Shown here in pieces: positions 55,522 through 64,000 of a DNA stretch of 64,000 nt. The translations under genes and the position numbers were made by a program. The DNA is taken from the NCBI RefSeq assembly GCF_003368325.1, contig NZ_CP031467.1, positions 4,340,001-4,404,000 on the forward strand. The letters run 5' to 3'. This DNA comes from Paraburkholderia caffeinilytica (GTDB lineage: Bacteria; Pseudomonadota; Gammaproteobacteria; Burkholderiales; Burkholderiaceae). Each line of letters opens with the position of its first letter. Positions within the stretch are counted from its first letter, which is position 1. The notes beneath the pieces are model-generated. The model did no database searches. It saw only the letters and a program-made list of their open reading frames with translations, and was not told the DNA's origin.

Positions 55522-56886
55522 GTGTCATCTCAACCCGTTCAAACTACCGCTTCGCTCGAGTCGAGCGCCGCGGAATCCGCACTGCAAGCCAACCGGGCCC
55601 AACGCTACATCCAGCTCATGTTGCTGGTCGTGGCAGCCGGCGCGATCTACCCGATTCTGTATCTGCGGCAGGTCTATCAGCCGACCATGCTCGAAGTGTT
55701 TCACATCACCGATAGTCAGCTCGGCTATCTGTATTCGTCGCTCGGCACGATCTTTCTGCTGAGCTACTTGCCTAGCGGTTGGCTTGCCGACCGGATCGCA
55801 CCACGTCTCCTGATCTGTTTTTCGCTGATCGCAACCGGCGTGCTCGGCCTGTGGTATTCGACCGCGCCGTCGTTCCAGATGCTGATGCTGATTTTCGGCG
55901 GCTGGGGTTTGACGACCGGCTTGACCTTCTGGGCCGCCGTGATCAAGCGTGTGACGATGATTGCCGGCACGCACGAGCAGGGACGTTTCTTTGGTTTGCT
56001 CGACGGCGGACGCGGCTTGATCGAAGCCATGCTCGCGACCGTCGCGATCACGCTGTTCGCGTGGTTTACGCAGACCAGGGGCGAACCCGTGGCGGCGGGC
56101 TTCAAGCTGGTCGTCTACATGTACGCTTTCCTGTGCATCGCACTTGGCGTGGTGCTTGCGCTCGTTAAAGATCCGCAAGGCGCTAAAGACGCCGCCGCCA
56201 ACCGCGCCACGAAGAAACGCAGCAACGTGCTGGTCGATCTGAAAACGCTCGCGTCGATTCCCGAGTTGTGGCTGGTCGCGGCTATCGTGTTTTGCGGTTA
56301 CCAGGTGTTCTGGGCTACTTACAGCTTCTCCGCTTATCTGCACGAAGGCGAAATTGGCTTGACGGTGGTGATGGCCGGCACGATCACGACGCTCAAGCTG
56401 TGGATGCGGCCGATCGGCGGCATCGGCGGCGGCTTTCTCGGCGACCGTTATTCGAAGGTCTCGGTGCTGGTGATCGCGCTTTTCCTCGCCGCACTGTCGC
56501 TGCTGGGTCTGATGGCGGCACCGCGTATTTCGAGTCACGTGCTGCTGGTGTTTCTCGTGCTGTTCATCGGCATTCTGACTTACGCGATTCGCGGGCTGTA
56601 CTGGTCGCTGCTGGATCGCTGCAATATCCCGGTCGAAACGATGGGCCTCGCCATCGGCCTGATCTCCGTACTCGGTTATTCGCCCGACGTGTTCCTGCCG
56701 TTGATCAACGGTTATCTGACGCAGAACTTCCCGGGCGTCTTCGGATATCAGCTTTACTTCGGCTATGTGGCCGGAATGGCGGCGCTCGGCGGTGTTGCTG
56801 GGCTTGCGCTGAGAAACATGCATGGGTTCGGAGTAAGCGCTAAAGCGCCAACTCCGACCGACATAGAAAAGGGGTCGCGTAAATGA
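55522..56886 (+). CDS. MFS transporter
   Basis: The protein is 454 residues from GTG 55522, which has GGAG about 9 bases upstream; an earlier GTG at 55501 is less likely. Twelve helices are predicted. The conserved MFS loop between helices 2 and 3 is SGWLADRIAPR, and the central loop (about 220-245, DPQGAKDAAANRATKKRS) is basic. Its stop overlaps the ATG of the dehydratase gene (ATGA, 56883-56886), so it probably imports the substrate of that enzyme, such as a sugar acid or polyol. Confidence 0.88.
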   Translation: MSSQPVQTTASLESSAAESALQANRAQRYIQLMLLVVAAGAIYPILYLRQVYQPTMLEVFHITDSQLGYLYSSLGTIFLLSYLPSGWLADRIAPRLLICFSLIATGVLGLWYSTAPSFQMLMLIFGGWGLTTGLTFWAAVIKRVTMIAGTHEQGRFFGLLDGGRGLIEAMLATVAITLFAWFTQTRGEPVAAGFKLVVYMYAFLCIALGVVLALVKDPQGAKDAAANRATKKRSNVLVDLKTLASIPELWLVAAIVFCGYQVFWATYSFSAYLHEGEIGLTVVMAGTITTLKLWMRPIGGIGGGFLGDRYSKVSVLVIALFLAALSLLGLMAAPRISSHVLLVFLVLFIGILTYAIRGLYWSLLDRCNIPVETMGLAIGLISVLGYSPDVFLPLINGYLTQNFPGVFGYQLYFGYVAGMAALGGVAGLALRNMHGFGVSAKAPTPTDIEKGSRK

Positions 56887-58100
56887 AAGTTGTTTCGCTC
56901 GAAACGCATATCGTCGCCGTACCGCCGCCGCACGTGGGCGGCATGTACTGGATCTTCGTCAAGCTCAAGACCGATTGCGGTATTGAAGGCGTCGGTGAAA
57001 TCTATTCGGCGACGTTTCATCCGAAGGCGATGACCCACGTCATCGACGATGTATTCGGCCGCTACCTGCTCGATAAGGATCCGCACCACATCGAGCGGCT
57101 CTGGCGCGAAGCGTATTCGAGCGGTTTCACGCAACGCCCCGATCTGACGATGATGGGCGTGGTCAGCGGGCTCGAAATGGCGTGCTGGGACATTATCGGC
57201 AAGGCAGCGAACAAGCCGGTGTACGAACTGCTCGGCGGTATGGTGAACCAGCGTCTGCGCTCGTACACCTACCTGTATCCGAAGAACAGCCGCGGCGAAT
57301 ACGACTACGACGATCCCGATCTCGCCGCCGAATGCGCCGCTGAAAATGTGAAGCGCGGCTTCACCGCGGTGAAGTTCGATCCGGCAGGGCCGTACACGGC
57401 TTATTCGGGCCACCAGTTGTCGATGGAAGTGCTCGACCGCTGCGAGACGTTTTGCCGCCGCGTGCGGGAAGCCGTCGGCAGCAAGGCCGATCTGCTGTTC
57501 GGCACGCATGGGCAGATGGTGCCTTCGTCGGCGATCCGGCTGGCCAAACGTCTCGAGAAGTACGATCCGCTGTGGTTCGAAGAACCGGTGCCGCCGGGAC
57601 AGGAAGGCGCAATGGCGCAAGTCGCGCAGCACACGAGCATTCCGATTGCCGCGGGCGAACGCCTGACCACCAAGTATGAATTCTTCAAGCTGCTCGAAGC
57701 GGGTGCGGCGTCGATTCTGCAACTGAACGTGGCGCGTGTGGGCGGCCTGCTCGAAGCGAAAAAAGTCGCAGCGATCGCCGAGGTCTATTACGCGCAGATC
57801 GCGCCGCATCTGTACAACGGTCCGATCGGCGCGGCTGCCAGCATTCAGCTCGCAGCCTGCACGCCGAACTTTCTGATTCAGGAAAGCATCGGCACGTGGG
57901 ACGGTTTTCATGCGGCCGTGTTGAAGAAGCCGATTCAATGGGAGGACGGCTACATCATTCCTTCGCAGGAACCGGGCTTGGGCGTGGAGCTGAACATGGA
58001 CGTCGTCAGAGAGCACACGCCGTACACCGGCGAGCGTCTGCATCTGCAAATGGCCGCGCAACCCGCCGACGTAAAAGACCTCGCGCCGGCCAAGGGTTGA
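56883..58100 (+). CDS. Enolase-superfamily (mandelate racemase/muconate lactonizing) sugar-acid dehydratase
   Basis: The protein is 405 residues. The N-terminal capping domain has VGGMYWIFVKLKTDCGIEGVGE and MGVVSGLEMACWDIIGKAANKPVYELLGG. In the barrel, the strand with GFTAVKFDPAGPYT precedes LLFGTHGQM (metal-site region with a histidine), WFEEPVPPGQEGAMAQVA and IPIAAGERLTTKYEFFKLLE, giving acidic metal ligands on successive strands. THGQ resembles the ManD/gluconate-type dehydratase branch. It should dehydrate an aldonate or uronate. Coupling to the transporter and proximity to an aldehyde dehydrogenase suggest a non-phosphorylative sugar-acid route. Confidence 0.88.
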   Translation: MKVVSLETHIVAVPPPHVGGMYWIFVKLKTDCGIEGVGEIYSATFHPKAMTHVIDDVFGRYLLDKDPHHIERLWREAYSSGFTQRPDLTMMGVVSGLEMACWDIIGKAANKPVYELLGGMVNQRLRSYTYLYPKNSRGEYDYDDPDLAAECAAENVKRGFTAVKFDPAGPYTAYSGHQLSMEVLDRCETFCRRVREAVGSKADLLFGTHGQMVPSSAIRLAKRLEKYDPLWFEEPVPPGQEGAMAQVAQHTSIPIAAGERLTTKYEFFKLLEAGAASILQLNVARVGGLLEAKKVAAIAEVYYAQIAPHLYNGPIGAAASIQLAACTPNFLIQESIGTWDGFHAAVLKKPIQWEDGYIIPSQEPGLGVELNMDVVREHTPYTGERLHLQMAAQPADVKDLAPAKG

Positions 58101-58126
58101 GTCCGGCTTGAACCTGCCGCGTCGAC

Positions 58127-58192
58127 CTGCGGGTTTTACGCTGCGGGCTTTGGCCTGCGAGTTTTAACCGGCAGGTTTTAACTGGTTTTACG
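58127..58192. repeat. 14-bp imperfect tandem repeat, four copies plus partial
   Basis: Units CTGCGGGTTTTACG, CTGCGGGCTTTGGC, CTGCGAGTTTTAAC and CGGCAGGTTTTAAC run from 58127 to 58182, with a partial copy to 58192. It lies between the dehydratase and the GMC gene, and 14 is not a multiple of three, so it is non-coding. Confidence 0.75.
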
Positions 58193-58229
58193 CATTCAAT
58201 AGATTGAGCGCCCTCAGGCGACATAGAGC

Positions 58230-59891
58230 ATGAACTACGATTACATCATCGTCGGCGCGGGTTCGGCGGGCTGCATTCTCGCCAATCGCCTGTCGGCGTC
58301 GGGCCAATATTCGGTGCTGCTGCTCGAAGCGGGCGGCAAGGACAGCTCGTTCTGGTTCAAGATCCCGGTGGGTTTCACCAAGACGTACTACAACGAAACC
58401 TATAACTGGATGTACTACAGCGAGCCCGAAAAGGAGCTCGACAACCGGCCGATCTATTGCCCACGCGGCAAGGTGCAGGGCGGTTCCGGCTCGATCAACG
58501 CGATGATCTACGTGCGCGGCCAGCCGCATGATTTCGACGACTGGGCCGCGGCGGGCAACCCGGGCTGGGCGTTTCGCGACGTGCTGCCGTATTTCCGCAA
58601 GCTCGAATCGCACCCGCTCGGCAACACGGAATATCACGGCGCGGACGGGCCGATCCGCATCTCGCCGATGAAAGACGCAGTCCATCCGATATGCCACGTA
58701 TTCCTGAAAGGCTGCGACCAGGCCGGCTACAAGCGTAGCGACGACTTCAATGGCGAACGATTCGAAGGTGCGGGCATTTACGACGTGAATACGCGCAACG
58801 GGCAGCGTTCGTCGAGCAGCTTCGAATATCTGCATCCGGTGCTGACGCGCAAGAACCTGACGGTCGAGCGTGACGTGCTGGCAAGCCGCGTGCTATTCGA
58901 CGGCAACCAGCGGGCCATTGGCGTGAGCGTGACGCAGAACGGCGCCACGCGGCAGTTCATGGCTAACCGCGAGGTGATCCTGTCGGCGGGCGCGGTCGAT
59001 ACGCCGAAGCTGCTGCAACTCTCGGGCGTAGGCGATAGCGCCTTGCTGGCGAAGCATCGCATCGCGATGGTCAAGGAACTGCCCGCTGTGGGGCAGAATC
59101 TGCAGGACCATCTGTGTGTGAGCTTCTACTATCGCGCGAACGTGAAGACGCTGAACGACGAAATGCGCCCGTTGCTCGGCAAGCTCAAACTCGGCCTCCA
59201 GTATCTGCTGACGCGCAAGGGACCGCTTGCGATGAGCGTGAATCAGTCGGGCGGGTTCTTCAAGGGCAATGATCGGCAAGCGCAGCCGAACCTGCAGTTG
59301 TACTTCAATCCGCTGTCGTACCGGATTCCGAAGAGCAACAAGGCGAATCTCGAACCCGAGCCGTATTCGGGCTTCCTGCTGGCATTCAACCCATGCCGGC
59401 CGACGAGCCGCGGGTCGATCGAGATCGCGTCGAACCGAGCGGAAGAGGCCGCGAAAATCCGCATCAACGCGCTCACCACGGAGAAGGACATCGACGAAGT
59501 GATTCAGGGTTGCGAACTGGTGCGCAAGGTGATGGCATCGCCGGCGTTGAAAGACATCACGGTCGAGGAAATCTCGCCGGGGCCACAGGTGAATACGCGC
59601 GAAAGTTTCCTGCAGTATTTCCGTGAGCAATCGGGCTCGATCTATCACCTGTGCGGCTCGTGCGCGATGGGCGACGACCCGCGCACTTCCGTGGTCGATG
59701 CGCGTTTGCGGGTGCATGGGATTGCGGGCTTGCGCGTGGTCGATGCGTCGATCTTCCCGAACATCACATCGGGCAACATCAATGCGCCGACCATGATGGT
59801 GGCGGAGAAGGGCGCGGAGATGATTCTCATGGACGCCGCCGTCGAAACGGCCTTTAAACCCGACGCGGCGGAGCTGGCTGCCGCCGCCTGA
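58230..59891 (+). CDS. GMC-family FAD oxidoreductase (choline-dehydrogenase-like)
   Basis: The protein is 553 residues. The FAD-binding start is YIIVGAGSAGCILANRLS, followed by GMC signature 1 around PRGKVQGGSGSINAMIYVRG and signature 2 GAVDTPKLLQLSGVG. The C-terminal active-site region has YHLCGSCAMGDDPRTSVVD and SGNINAPTMMVAEKGAEMI, giving the usual His-Asn type pair (N in SGN). It oxidises an alcohol to an aldehyde or ketone, probably passing electrons to the respiratory chain. It ends the catabolic run and is followed by a terminator. Confidence 0.92.
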   Translation: MNYDYIIVGAGSAGCILANRLSASGQYSVLLLEAGGKDSSFWFKIPVGFTKTYYNETYNWMYYSEPEKELDNRPIYCPRGKVQGGSGSINAMIYVRGQPHDFDDWAAAGNPGWAFRDVLPYFRKLESHPLGNTEYHGADGPIRISPMKDAVHPICHVFLKGCDQAGYKRSDDFNGERFEGAGIYDVNTRNGQRSSSSFEYLHPVLTRKNLTVERDVLASRVLFDGNQRAIGVSVTQNGATRQFMANREVILSAGAVDTPKLLQLSGVGDSALLAKHRIAMVKELPAVGQNLQDHLCVSFYYRANVKTLNDEMRPLLGKLKLGLQYLLTRKGPLAMSVNQSGGFFKGNDRQAQPNLQLYFNPLSYRIPKSNKANLEPEPYSGFLLAFNPCRPTSRGSIEIASNRAEEAAKIRINALTTEKDIDEVIQGCELVRKVMASPALKDITVEEISPGPQVNTRESFLQYFREQSGSIYHLCGSCAMGDDPRTSVVDARLRVHGIAGLRVVDASIFPNITSGNINAPTMMVAEKGAEMILMDAAVETAFKPDAAELAAAA

Positions 59892-59925
59892 CCGCTGGAA
59901 AGTCACCGTTAGCGGTGTAGAGAAA

Positions 59926-59961
59926 AACGCGCCGATACGATGCAATCGGCGCGTTTTTTTT
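59926..59961. terminator. Bidirectional terminator after the GMC gene
   Basis: AACGCGCCGAT (59926-59936) pairs with ATCGGCGCGTT (59945-59955) around an 8-base loop. Eight Ts follow on the plus strand and AAAAA precedes, so it also works toward the convergent LysR gene. Confidence 0.92.
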
Positions 59962-60042
59962 GCGCCATGCTGGGCGGAACCGGGATGGCTCAAATAGACC
60001 GGAGTCGCCTGGGCGTCCGCACTCAGACGATTTTTATCTGCA

Positions 60043-60990
60043 TCAATCCGCTGCGCCCGGTTGTGCCGACTCCGACGAATCGAGTGCGCGCTCGGTCAGC
60101 CAGATTTCCTGCTGCAGCCATTCGCGGAATAGCGCGACGTGTGGCAACTCGTCCTGCCCTGCGCGCGTAACGAGCCAATACGACTGGTGGCCGTCGACGT
60201 GCACGTTCAGCACTTGTACCAACTGCCCCTCAGCCAGCTCGCGCCCGATCATGTGACGATCGGCGATGGTCACGCCGAGCCCGTCGATAGCGGCCTGGAT
60301 CGCGTGATCGAGCAGATCGAATTCGTAGCCGCCACGGGTGTCGACGTTCTCGATGCCGGCGGCTTTCAGCCAATGCTGCCAGGTCAGATAACGCTGATCG
60401 GCGCTCGCGAGCACATGCAGCAGCGTGAACTGATTCAGATCGATAGCGGCGCGGCCTGCCTCGCGTGCGAGCAACGCGGGCGCACAGACGGCGATGTGCC
60501 GTTCGTTCATCAGCAGACGGTTGTCGACGCCTTCCCACTCGCCGTTGCCAAAGCGGATCGCGCAGTCGAGCACGCCCGATTCGGCGAGATTGTCGTCGAC
60601 GCGGGTCGACAGGCTGAGTTCGAGGTGCGGATGCGCGTCGCGCAGACGTCCGAGACGCGGCATCAGCCAGCGGCTCGTGAAGGTGGGAGGCGCATTGATA
60701 CGCAGACGATTGCGATGGGTTTTCTCCTGCAGGCCGCGCACTGTGAGTTCGATCCGGTCGAACGATTGTTGCAGGGCTTGCAGGAGGATGCGGCCGGCGG
60801 CAGAGAGCTCGAGATGGTGATGGTGACGCTGGAGCAGCGTCTCGCCGAGTTGCGCTTCCAGTTGCCGGACTTGCCGGCTGACCGCGCTTTGCGTCACGTT
60901 CAGCAGTTCCGCTGCGCGCGTGAAGCTGCCCGTGCGGCCGGCGACTTCGAAGGCTTTCAGCGCGTTCAGCGCGGGCATTTTGCGTTTCAA
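60043..60990 (-). CDS. LysR-type regulator, GcvA-like
   Basis: The protein is 315 residues. The N-terminal helix-turn-helix is ALKAFEVAGRTGSFTRAAELLNVTQSAVSRQVRQLEAQLG, as in the GcvA subgroup. The effector domain has NRLRINAPPTFTSRWLMPRLGRL and DCAIRFGNGEWEGVDNRLLMNE, a string typical of GcvA/AmpR-like members. It is convergent with the GMC gene and may regulate the catabolic run between 53.9 and 59.9 kb or the divergent porin, though the classic divergent LysR arrangement is absent. Confidence 0.88.
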   Translation of the reverse strand: MKRKMPALNALKAFEVAGRTGSFTRAAELLNVTQSAVSRQVRQLEAQLGETLLQRHHHHLELSAAGRILLQALQQSFDRIELTVRGLQEKTHRNRLRINAPPTFTSRWLMPRLGRLRDAHPHLELSLSTRVDDNLAESGVLDCAIRFGNGEWEGVDNRLLMNERHIAVCAPALLAREAGRAAIDLNQFTLLHVLASADQRYLTWQHWLKAAGIENVDTRGGYEFDLLDHAIQAAIDGLGVTIADRHMIGRELAEGQLVQVLNVHVDGHQSYWLVTRAGQDELPHVALFREWLQQEIWLTERALDSSESAQPGAAD

Positions 60991-61113
60991 GATCGGGAAC
61001 CGAGGGGTAGGCTGGAGCGCGGCGGCGCGGGTGCCCGCTATTTTACTGGGTTGCCCTCGCGGCGTTTAGTCAACGCCGCATCCCGACTCACTCAAAGCGT
61101 CGCGCGAAAAGAA

Positions 61114-61479
61114 CTAGTCCGCCACGCGTTTGTCCGCAAGCGCGCTCTGGCAGTCCGCCAGAACCTGCTTCACCAGCCGTGCCTGAGGGTCGAGCTCGTC
61201 CGTATCGAGAATCTCTTCGACCGCATCCCGCGCCCAATCGGCCTCGACAAATTTCGCATGCCGCTGCGCGATCTCCAGGGCGGTTGCCGACAGCCTGGCG
61301 ATACTCAGCCAGTCTGCTTCCCGGGACCGATGATCGAGCCACTTATGGGCGGCCTGCACGTGAAACGCCGCGTCAGGCCAGTCCTCATTCAGGTAATACG
61401 CGCCCAGGCAGCCGCATGTGAGCCAGCACAACAGCTCCAGACGGTCACGTGGACTCAGATGGTGGCGTACATCACTCAT
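61114..61479 (-). CDS. Hypothetical helical protein, 121 residues
   Basis: Start at ATG 61479 gives 121 residues; an upstream frame extension to 61608 has no coding character. The protein is alpha-helical and acidic, with LSPRDRLELLCWLTCGCLGAYYLNEDWPDAAFHVQAAHKWLDH and SIARLSATALEIAQRHAKFVEADWARDAVEEILDTDELDPQARLVKQVLADCQSALADKRVAD. This alternating helix pattern suggests a small TPR-like or helical-bundle protein. I know no family or function. It is on the same strand as the LysR gene, 123 bp upstream of it. Confidence 0.6.
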   Translation of the reverse strand: MSDVRHHLSPRDRLELLCWLTCGCLGAYYLNEDWPDAAFHVQAAHKWLDHRSREADWLSIARLSATALEIAQRHAKFVEADWARDAVEEILDTDELDPQARLVKQVLADCQSALADKRVAD

Positions 61480-61643
61480 GGCGACGCTCGCTGCTGAAAT
61501 TTGCGTTCCGGTGAGGACGGCAAGCCGCCCCCCGCTTACGTTACACAATATCACGCAGAATTCACGAGCGGCAATGCCTGACTGACCCTGGCGACTCCGG
61601 CACCACAAACACCGCGCGCCGACCGGCAGACGGCCGGTTTCCG

Positions 61644-62420
61644 TTAGCGCGTAGCGACGATAAACAGCCGAGGGAACGGCAGCAACACGGTGCCGTCAGC
61701 CAGGGCCGGATAAGCCCGCGCGATCGCATCCCGGTAGCGTGCCAGGAAGACGCCTTCCTCGCTGTCGTCGAGCTCGGCGAGGAACGGTCTCAGCGCGCTG
61801 CCCTTGAACCATTCGACCACGGCGTCCGCGCTGCCCGCGAGCGGGTGATGGTAGACGGTGCGCCACACATCGACCCGCGCGCACAGCGGTTTGAGCAAGG
61901 CGTAGTACCAGTCGGCGCCGTAGCGCAGGGTGCGCTCCACGCCCTTCAGCTTGTTGGCCCACGGGCCGTCGGCAGCGACCTCGCGCAGCAGACGGTGCGC
62001 GGGTTCGTCGAGGTTGTCCGGCATTCGCACGGCAAGATTGCCGCCCGGCGTCAGTTTGTTCACCAGCGACGGAAACAGCTGCGCGTGATTCGGCACCCAC
62101 TGCAGCACGGCATTGGCGAGGATCAGGTCGTAAGGGCCCGGGGCATCCCATGTCGCAATGTCGCTTACCTCGAACTGGAATTGCGGCAGGCGCCGGCGGG
62201 CCGCCGCGATCATGTCGGCGGAACTGTCCAGGCCGCTGACCGTCGCGCCGGGCAGGCGGGCCGCCAGCGCTTCGGTGGAATTGCCGGGGCCGCAGCCGAT
62301 GTCCACCGCCACTCGCACATCCGTTGCCGGGACTGCCGCCAGCAGATCCCTGACTGGACGCGTGCGCTCGTTTTCGAACAACACGTACTGTTTGGCCTGC
62401 CAATTCGTCGATGACGTCAT
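61644..62420 (-). CDS. tam: Trans-aconitate 2-methyltransferase
   Basis: The protein is 258 residues. The SAM-dependent methyltransferase fold has motif I VAVDIGCGPGNSTEALAARLPG (residues about 38-58), DIATWDAPGPYDLILANAVLQWVPNH and VNKLTPGGNLAVRMPDNLDEPAH, which are characteristic of Tam. It methyl-esterifies trans-aconitate, an inhibitor of the citric acid cycle formed from cis-aconitate. The protein starts QYVLFENERTRPVRDLL, as in E. coli Tam. It stands alone and is divergent from the LysR gene at 62588. Confidence 0.93.
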   Translation of the reverse strand: MTSSTNWQAKQYVLFENERTRPVRDLLAAVPATDVRVAVDIGCGPGNSTEALAARLPGATVSGLDSSADMIAAARRRLPQFQFEVSDIATWDAPGPYDLILANAVLQWVPNHAQLFPSLVNKLTPGGNLAVRMPDNLDEPAHRLLREVAADGPWANKLKGVERTLRYGADWYYALLKPLCARVDVWRTVYHHPLAGSADAVVEWFKGSALRPFLAELDDSEEGVFLARYRDAIARAYPALADGTVLLPFPRLFIVATR

Positions 62421-62587
62421 CTCGTGCTCCTTTGTCCCGATTTATGCCGGGTTGTTCCGGTTGCCGGACCGTTTTCGCTGACATCCGCCCACTGCGCGCG
62501 GTGTCAAATCGATCCAATCCGCTCATTCTGTGAGGCGGCGAAGCCGGAGTAAAATGAATTTATCATTCCAATTCCTTCATTTTTCTA

Positions 62588-63484
62588 ATGAAAATCGACA
62601 CGCTCGGCGTACAGGCGTTCGTCGCGATTGCGGATCGCGGCAGCTTTCAGGGCGCGGCCGATTCGTTGCACGTCACGCAAACGGCGATTACGCAACGTCT
62701 GCGCAAGCTCGAAACGTATCTCGGCGTCACGCTGATCGAGCGGACCACCCGTTCCATGGCGCTGACGGAAATAGGGCGCAGTTTTCTGCCCCAGGCGCGC
62801 CGTCTGCTGGGCGAGCTTGCGGATGCGCTCGTGGAGATTCGTGAGACGGGGGTCGCCCGTCGCGGCGATGTGTCGATCGCCTGCGTGCCGACCGTGGGCG
62901 TGCAGTATCTGCCGCGCATTCTGCAGGCGTATGCCGCGCGCTATCCGCATAACCGCATCAAGATTCTCGATCACGCGTCGTCGGCGGTGGAGGAAGCCGT
63001 GCTGCGCCGGGAGGTGGAATTCGGCATCAATATCGCCGGCGAGCATCATCCGGATCTTGCCAGCGTGCCGTTGACGGAGGACCGCTACGTGCTGATTTGC
63101 CATGAAGATCATCCTCTGGCGAAACGGCGGCGTATCGCCTGGCGGCAACTGCAATCGTATCCGCTGATTTTCGCCGGCGAGGTCAGCGGTAATCGTGCGT
63201 TGCTCGATGTGGCGCTGGAAAAGAACGAACTGGCGCTGCGCTCCTTCTATGAAGTGCAACGCAGTTCGACTGCTGTTGGCCTGGTTGCTCAAGGAGTGGG
63301 CGCGGCCGTCGTGCCGGCGCTCGCGATCCAGAAAGGCGCGTATCCGACGGTGCGCACGGTCGAGCTCACGCATCCGGTGGTGTCGCGCACGCTGGTGCTG
63401 GTGGCGCGCAAGACCGCTCAGTTGTCGCCGGCGGCGCAGGCGCTCTACGACATGATTCTCGAACAGGCGACGTTGAAAGTTTGA
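62588..63484 (+). CDS. LysR-type regulator
   Basis: The protein is 298 residues. The DNA-binding helix-turn-helix is LGVQAFVAIADRGSFQGAADSLHVTQTAITQRLRKLETYLG, and the effector-binding domain has GDVSIACVPTVGVQYLPRILQAYAARYPHNRIKILDH and STAVGLVAQGVGAAVVPALAIQKG. It is divergent from tam with about 167 bp between, the arrangement usual for LysR control, so tam or a function outside the window could be its target. Effector unknown. Confidence 0.9.
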   Translation: MKIDTLGVQAFVAIADRGSFQGAADSLHVTQTAITQRLRKLETYLGVTLIERTTRSMALTEIGRSFLPQARRLLGELADALVEIRETGVARRGDVSIACVPTVGVQYLPRILQAYAARYPHNRIKILDHASSAVEEAVLRREVEFGINIAGEHHPDLASVPLTEDRYVLICHEDHPLAKRRRIAWRQLQSYPLIFAGEVSGNRALLDVALEKNELALRSFYEVQRSSTAVGLVAQGVGAAVVPALAIQKGAYPTVRTVELTHPVVSRTLVLVARKTAQLSPAAQALYDMILEQATLKV

Positions 63485-63662
63485 TGTTGGCGGTGAGGCG
63501 CGGGGCGACAGGCGGCATTGAAAAGGTGACATCGGCGGCGAGAGGCGGGGTGTCAGGCTTGAAGCTTGAAACCTGAACTTGAACCCTGAACCCCCGGTCC
63601 GGCGTTTGACACAAATCCCGAGAGCCAACGTCCAACGCAAATCCAGCCGTCAAGTCCAGCCG
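63485..63662. other. 178-bp convergent gap with CTTGAA-like repeats
   Basis: No gene is seen. Bases 63556-63592 are made of short imperfect repeats of the type CTTGAA/CCTGAA. It separates the LysR gene from the GntR-family gene. Confidence 0.45.
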
Positions 63663-64000
63663 CTACAAACACTGAGCCCGCAAACACTGCGCCGCATGAC
63701 TCAGATCGTCCTCGATCGCGCGTCGCACGCCGGCCGCGTCACGCGCCTTCGCTGCATTCAGCAAGTCTTCGTGGGCATCGTTGAGCGTATCGGCAAACCG
63801 CGCATCGCCAAACAGGAGATTCGAAATCGGCCCGACCTGCAGCCACACCGTTTCGATCAACTCGAGCAAAAGCGGCGAGCCGGCCGCGCGGTACAGAATC
63901 AGATGGAACGCCTCGTTGGCGTCGAGGTAGCCTTTGGCATCGGCGCTCCGCAGGGCCTGGGCCATTTGCGCATTCAGTTTTTCCAGCGTCTCCAGGTCGT
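63663..64000 (-). CDS. GntR-family regulator, C-terminal FCD domain (partial)
   Basis: The stop is at 63663-63665 and the frame runs open through base 64000, so the N-terminal winged-helix DNA-binding domain lies beyond the window. The visible 112 residues form the second half of an FCD effector domain: LYRAAGSPLLLELIETVWLQVGPISNLLF and DAHEDLLNAAKARDAAGVRRAIEDDLSHAAQCL, with the conserved metal-binding histidines (His in DAHEDL and SHAAQ). FCD regulators respond to organic acids. An apparent internal ATG at 63965 is not the start. Confidence 0.85.
   Translation of the reverse strand, partial: DLETLEKLNAQMAQALRSADAKGYLDANEAFHLILYRAAGSPLLLELIETVWLQVGPISNLLFGDARFADTLNDAHEDLLNAAKARDAAGVRRAIEDDLSHAAQCLRAQCL

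Overview
The window reads as a chromosome or megaplasmid segment of a Paraburkholderia (Burkholderia sensu lato) species. The DNA is GC-rich, and the core is a contiguous, complete-looking cepacian-type (bce) exopolysaccharide locus. In the Burkholderia cepacia complex, as I remember it, the equivalent genes are split into two loci, while plant-associated Paraburkholderia carry them together. All family assignments are made by eye from protein motifs; no database search was run.

Layout. 1-5.7 kb: a 5'-truncated GT4 glycosyltransferase, a SYLF-domain lipoprotein, a small membrane protein, a PsiF-repeat protein, a YciI-like protein, and a DUF4096 (IS5-transposase N-terminal domain) protein that looks like a domesticated DNA-binding regulator beside the exopolysaccharide locus. 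5.8-37.3 kb: the exopolysaccharide locus. It has sugar-nucleotide supply (bceA, bceC, bceN, bceT), priming transferase (bceB), glycosyltransferases (bceG, bceH, bceJ, bceK and the double-domain bceR), flippase (bceQ), polymerase (bceI), the tyrosine kinase/phosphatase/outer-membrane export set (bceF, bceD, bceE), two acyltransferases, an SGNH hydrolase and a secreted beta-propeller. Priming plus six glycosyltransferase domains fits a seven-sugar repeat unit. Two things break the expected layout: a mini-ORF made of nine perfect 9-bp repeats, coupled by ATGA overlaps at both ends between bceJ and bceK, and a 938-residue antisense-oriented gene between bceR and bceS.

That 938-residue protein (31508-34324, minus strand) is the most interesting object here. 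It has a disordered Ser/Gln/Pro-rich N-terminus, a papain-like Cys-His-Asp set resembling YopT-type C58 proteases, a domain clearly similar to the cholera toxin / heat-labile enterotoxin A subunit (ADP-ribosyltransferase), and about 340 C-terminal residues I do not recognise. It looks like a secreted effector or toxin carried as cargo in the polysaccharide locus.

37.6-43 kb: malate synthase G with a GlcG/HbpS-like protein, a MOSC protein and siroheme methyltransferase cobA. 43-52.4 kb: nitrate assimilation, with NirB, a 1400-residue nitrate reductase fused to a CysJ-like flavoprotein, a NarK-type transporter, and a soluble PilJ/P-box protein with an MCP-like tip. The divergent nirB and cobA leaders share an intrinsic terminator whose 5' arm can instead form a GGAC-hexaloop-GTCC hairpin. 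This is the signature of ANTAR (NasT/NasR-type) antitermination and would tie siroheme synthesis to nitrite reduction. 52.5-61 kb: a porin and a catabolic cluster (aldehyde dehydrogenase, MFS transporter, enolase-superfamily dehydratase, GMC oxidoreductase, LysR regulator) of unknown substrate. 61-64 kb: a small hypothetical protein, trans-aconitate methyltransferase, a LysR regulator and the C-terminal part of a GntR/FCD regulator cut by the window edge.
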